From Hofstenia miamia (taxonomy: Eukaryota > Xenacoelomorpha > Acoela), in the NCBI GenBank assembly GCA_004352715.1, contig SCFE01000092.1, positions 1,036,969 through 1,100,968 on the forward strand: DNA of 64,000 nucleotides. Direction: 5' to 3'. The notes beneath the pieces were generated by a model. That model did not search any database and had not been told where the DNA came from. It saw only the letters and a list, made by a program, of their open reading frames with translations. The translations under genes were made by a program, and so were the position numbers. This document shows, in pieces, positions 60,419 through 64,000 of the stretch (positions are counted from its first letter, which is position 1; every line of letters starts with the position of its first letter).

Positions 60419-61060
60419 TTGTTAAGTGCAAGAACAAATAATCACACATTTGGGAACCATAAGGGCTATTCCAAAGTCGTCCCAAAAAGTACCTCCTGGG
60501 TAATGCTAAAACTCAGTGGGCGCGTCGGTGTGCGGAGTCCCGAACTAGCACCAGTTAGGGTGCGTCTCATAGGTGCAGTTATACAGAGAGAAAACTCTGT
60601 CTTTGGTCTATGAGATAGGCCTAGACCAGCGTTTGCTTTGCCTTTCTGTGAGGCAGCTTTGCTGCGTCACAAATAGTTATGATCCAACACAAACAGACTT
60701 GTTAAATGGAGTTTGTTTATCACTAGATGCTTTGCATTCAGTGACCCGGTTACTCCAATATCATTTTCGGATCTTTGTAGAAGCCAGCAGGCGCTTTCTT
60801 AGTTACCGCCCTTAGTAGCAGTGGTTGGCTTAAGCGGGAAAGGCGCAACCCTCTCAACTAAAGTTCGGCCTTTGGCTTAACTCTGCTGATCAGACTCAAC
60901 ACAGATCAGCTGATGGCGTGCCAGGGGTCGCCAGAAGTTTCTCACGATCAAACCGGCCTGGTACACTTCTAGAGGTTAAGGTCCGGACCCGGATCGTGAA
61001 ATCACCCACTCATCAGTCTGTCAACTGTTTGAGTAACCCTACTAATAATCAGACATTTAC
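60419..61060. other. GC-richer structured island, unidentified
   Basis: From about 60,470 to 61,010 base composition is markedly more GC-rich than anywhere else in the window. Strong hairpins are visible: CTCATAG/CTATGAG (60,566-60,614) enclosing ACAGAG/CTCTGT, CTGATCAG/GATCAG near 60,880-60,910, and TCACGATC/GATCGTGA (60,941-60,999). Three overlapping short plus-strand ORFs (64, 80 and 60 codons) carry no recognised motif. I see no tRNA or rRNA identity. It could be a structured retroelement 5' region, a SINE-like unit, transferred DNA or an unknown RNA. Borders are approximate. Confidence 0.4.
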
Positions 61061-61592
61061 AAAAGTGTGTAATGCTAAAATTTTCAAAATTGGGATTTAA
61101 TAAAATAATCACTAGCTTGCTTAGTTTCCAACACTTTATTTCCAGTATCAATTTTACTGTTTTATATAACTATATCGACAGTATGCTTCAAAATGTGACT
61201 TAATCAGGTTTGGAAATATGTTCAGAAAAAATCGCGAAATACAACTTTAACGAAATCTCATGGAAACCTAAAAATAGCATTGTCAACATATTAAGGATGC
61301 CACTAGAATTTCAAACTAATATTCCTGAGGAATACGGACAGTAACACTTGATGCGTTGACAGTAGTAGCATTATCATATGTCATAGAAACAGGTGTTGAG
61401 TTGACATTATGATTACGCTTTCTGTTGAATGATTCTTGGTCCGCTCAAACAAATTGCAATAATATTTGAAATCTAAACTTTATGAATTATTTACAAAAAT
61501 TTTCCTTAAAAACTTATAGTTTGGTATTTCTTTTTTTATCGACATTGTGTTTTCTCAAGAACATTACGATTTCCACTGCTTTCGATTTTCAG

Positions 61593-61640
<48 letters not shown>

Positions 61641-62590
61641 CTTTTCGTAGAAAACATTTGCAAAAATATTTCTTGTCTCATATTAAATGAACGGAATAAA
61701 ACAACATTTCCCACTCCGAGATTTGGCCTCAGAGATCTGTATATGAATCAATCAATGCAGAATTGACATTCAAAGAAATTTAAATTAATCTGTATACAAA
61801 ATCAAAATTATTTTGAAAGATTTGTTGACACTGAGACTCTTTGTGCGGGAAGAAAACAAACATCTTAATTTAATATTCCATAGCTGAAACAAATAACGAA
61901 AAATAGATCGCATATTGAATACGGTTAAAATTGCTAGTTGAAATAAATCTAGGACTTGCAATCGAGAAGCAATTTGCCAAGACCGGGATTCAAGTTCGAA
62001 AATCCCAGATTCAATGAAGACTGTCGATAACAAATCCATAAATTATTTGAAAACTAAACAAAAATGTTTCAAAAATAAGAAGAAACTATATTTTTTCTCA
62101 AAGACTTAATTGTGAATGTTCCCTTCGCAGTCAAGCGACCTACTCGATATTCCATTGATAGATCGGTAAAAACAAATAATTTTGACAGTGTTTAAACAGT
62201 TCTACTGAATTAAGATTTTTTATTGAATTTTCAACTACTGCAGCAACATTATAAAAGTCTTTTGTGGAGCTACCAGCACATGTATGAATTTTATTGCATA
62301 AACTACTCTTCACAGTTTGGGCATCAATTGATGTGAGAAAATTCTTCTATTTTATAAGTTACATACATGTTGACTACAACATCTTTAATTTATTTGAAAT
62401 AACATGTTCAAGAAAATCTTCATTATCATAATACAGTAAATTTCCCCAAAATCTTTCGCAGATAAGCGCGGGACTGAAGCTCATAAATATTCAAAGGAAT
62501 CATGGGATTCGGAACTCAGGAATTGCGAGCCCACATAAAACTAGTTAAGGCCGATTTTACCTTTGCATACAAATGAACTGATTAATATAT
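61061..62590. other. AT-rich spacer with a tRNA-like scrap
   Basis: No gene recognised. At about 61,925-62,010 the plus strand reads GACTTGCAATCGAG and GGGATTCAAGTTCGAAAATC, reminiscent of tRNA anticodon and T arms, but the variable region is too long and the stems do not pair well. At most it is a relic. Confidence 0.35.
61594..61638. repeat. (TA)n microsatellite
   Basis: Pure TA alternation of about 45 bp. Confidence 0.95.
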
Positions 62591-63132
62591 AGGGTGTTCC
62601 AAAAGTCTTGGGCACATTTTGACATTGAATACCTCGGAAACTATTAAGGATAAAAAACCCATCTGTTAAATTCGGAAAATCTCAATTTTTACATGGAATA
62701 TTCAAAAATGCTCAATGTGAGCGCCATAAGTACCACGACACACATCAAGCCGATAGTCAAATTCTTGCCAAACGCGTTCCAACAGTACATTGTAAATGAT
62801 TGCAACAGCTTCTGTTATCGTGCCTCATCCACGTCTTTTTGCATAGGGAGCACATAAACCAATCCTTCCTCTTTGGTGGCTTCTTTCCCAATTTTCTGCG
62901 AAATGCACGTTGAACAACAGTCCACGATTTGGGTTTTGCAAATTCAAAATGCCTTTTCTAGTTGAATGAACGCCATTAATGGGTTTGAAAAGGAATACAA
63001 AAATCAATAGCCTTACAAAAAACTTAATATAATTAGCTATAAAATGGCACATCTTTTATCTTACTACAATTCATAATGAAAGAGATATAGATATGCGGAC
63101 TTCAAATGTATCCACGACTTTCGGAACACCCT
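62591..63132 (-). mobile_element. Tc1/mariner-type deletion derivative, about 540 bp
   Basis: Termini AGGGTGTTCCAAAAGTCTTGG and, read inward from the right, AGGGTGTTCCGAAAGTCGTGG. On the minus strand it keeps an N-terminal transposase fragment (FEFAKPKSWTVVQRAFRRKL then GKKPPKRK, about 62,945-62,860) followed almost directly by the C-terminal fragment (ITEAVAIIYNVLLERVWQEF then DYRLDVCRGTYGAHIEH, about 62,822-62,715). The catalytic DDE region is missing. The family differs from the 29,986 element in termini and protein sequence, but the deletion pattern is the same. Confidence 0.85.
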
Positions 63133-64000
63133 TAATATCATAAAAATGTGACTGGGTAAGAAAGTTATCTTGTCAAAATAATGATCTGAAGATACCCAAA
63201 CCAAGACAATGTGTTAGCAACGAATCCTAATTTTTTTGATCGGATCAAAAAATTACATCCGTTGGAATCTGAAATTTGGTCAATGAAATCCAAAAATCTT
63301 CATAAATATCTATACCCGATGATACGATTTTTCCAAAAAAAACCCATTTTGAATCCGATGCACTTCACTTAAAAATAAAGATCCAGGATACATCCTATTA
63401 AGGTAAGATTGTGAATGCAATGGGCATATATATATATGATTTCAAAGTAGTTTAATACTGCACGATGATTGACCTAGCGATTAGCGATGTTTGCAGATTC
63501 CCGTTCACTGACAAGTAGTGCACTCGACTAAGCTGCAGCAATGCTTTCAAACAGGTGGAAAGAGTGAAAAATTTTAAGAAAAAATTACATTATAAATCAT
63601 GCTCTTATCGGCCACCTTAATTGGGCAATTATGTAGCTTGCAAAATATAATTACAAAATTCATAATTATATTGCAAGATAATATAACTTCAATATATCAG
63701 AAAAGCGAGTTCAGTTAGCATATTATTAATGTATACACTAACGGTCTGACATTAATATGGGGTTCAGTTACACATCATCTTCATCCAAATACGGATTTTA
63801 ATCTGTATTATTCTTAATTAATATTATGAAAGAAAGATTTTAAATTTGTTTCTATCTCATTATAATGATATCGCAAAATAGTAAGAGATTAAAATATAAT
63901 ATATTGTATGAAATAATATAAACAATAAAAATACTAAAATATAATAAATGCACAGTATATTAGCAAAAAGAAGATAATTATATAATTTATAATTACTGAA
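63133..64000. other. AT-rich spacer to the window edge
   Basis: No gene, no inverted-repeat element and only a very short TA run (63,427-63,438) seen. Confidence 0.45.

Noticed and set aside
1-64000. CRISPR arrays, operons, prokaryotic promoters or defence systems
   Set aside because: No regularly spaced repeats and no clustered intact genes; the transposon content and splice signal point to an animal genome.

Overview
This 64 kb window is strongly AT-rich, low-complexity animal DNA. It has long non-coding stretches, frequent pure (TA)n tracts, a spliced-exon signature (43,146-42,948, minus strand) and many degraded transposable elements typical of invertebrate metazoans: non-LTR retrotransposons, a Penelope-like GIY-YIG fragment, Tc1/mariner and hAT elements. 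An arthropod, perhaps a copepod, is my best inference, but nothing in the window fixes the species. Almost every recognisable protein signature belongs to a broken mobile element. The only host-gene candidate is one first coding exon.

Layout. 1-1,851: 3' part of a non-LTR retrotransposon (LINE) with an almost open reverse-transcriptase frame, cut by the left window edge. 2.5-7.9 kb: AT-rich spacer with two hAT-type MITEs and (TA)n tracts. 12.9-17.3 kb: a dense run of short inverted-repeat elements: a TTA-flanked 137 bp MITE, then five hAT-type elements, three of them with clear 8 bp target-site duplications. 17.3-27.6 kb: mostly unexplained spacer with one more hAT MITE (22.4-22.8 kb, perfect duplication). 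27.6-30.6 kb: a complete but dead Tc1-like transposon and a deletion derivative of another Tc1/mariner-type element. 33.0 kb: a perfect 32 bp palindrome. 35.8-37.6 kb: a second copy of the LINE at the left edge. 38.8-43.2 kb: another hAT MITE, a transposase scrap and the candidate host exon. 46.3-47.2 kb: a TTAA-flanked foldback element. 49.8-57 kb: a nested graveyard holding a foldback repeat, a second divergent LINE (endonuclease plus RT, minus strand), a second Tc1-like copy lying in a Penelope-like remnant, and a mariner interrupted by an exactly 1,000-N scaffold gap. 59.6-63.1 kb: a hAT element, an unexplained GC-richer island, and a second Tc1/mariner deletion derivative.

I found no operon, CRISPR array, RNA gene or convincing undescribed multi-gene system. 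The most useful observations are the set of target-site-verified MITEs; two unrelated Tc1/mariner derivatives that kept their helix-turn-helix and C-terminal ends but lost the catalytic core; the GIY-YIG fragment; the foldback elements; birth of a (TA)n tract at a deletion junction inside LINE copy 2; and the structured GC island at 60.4-61.1 kb.
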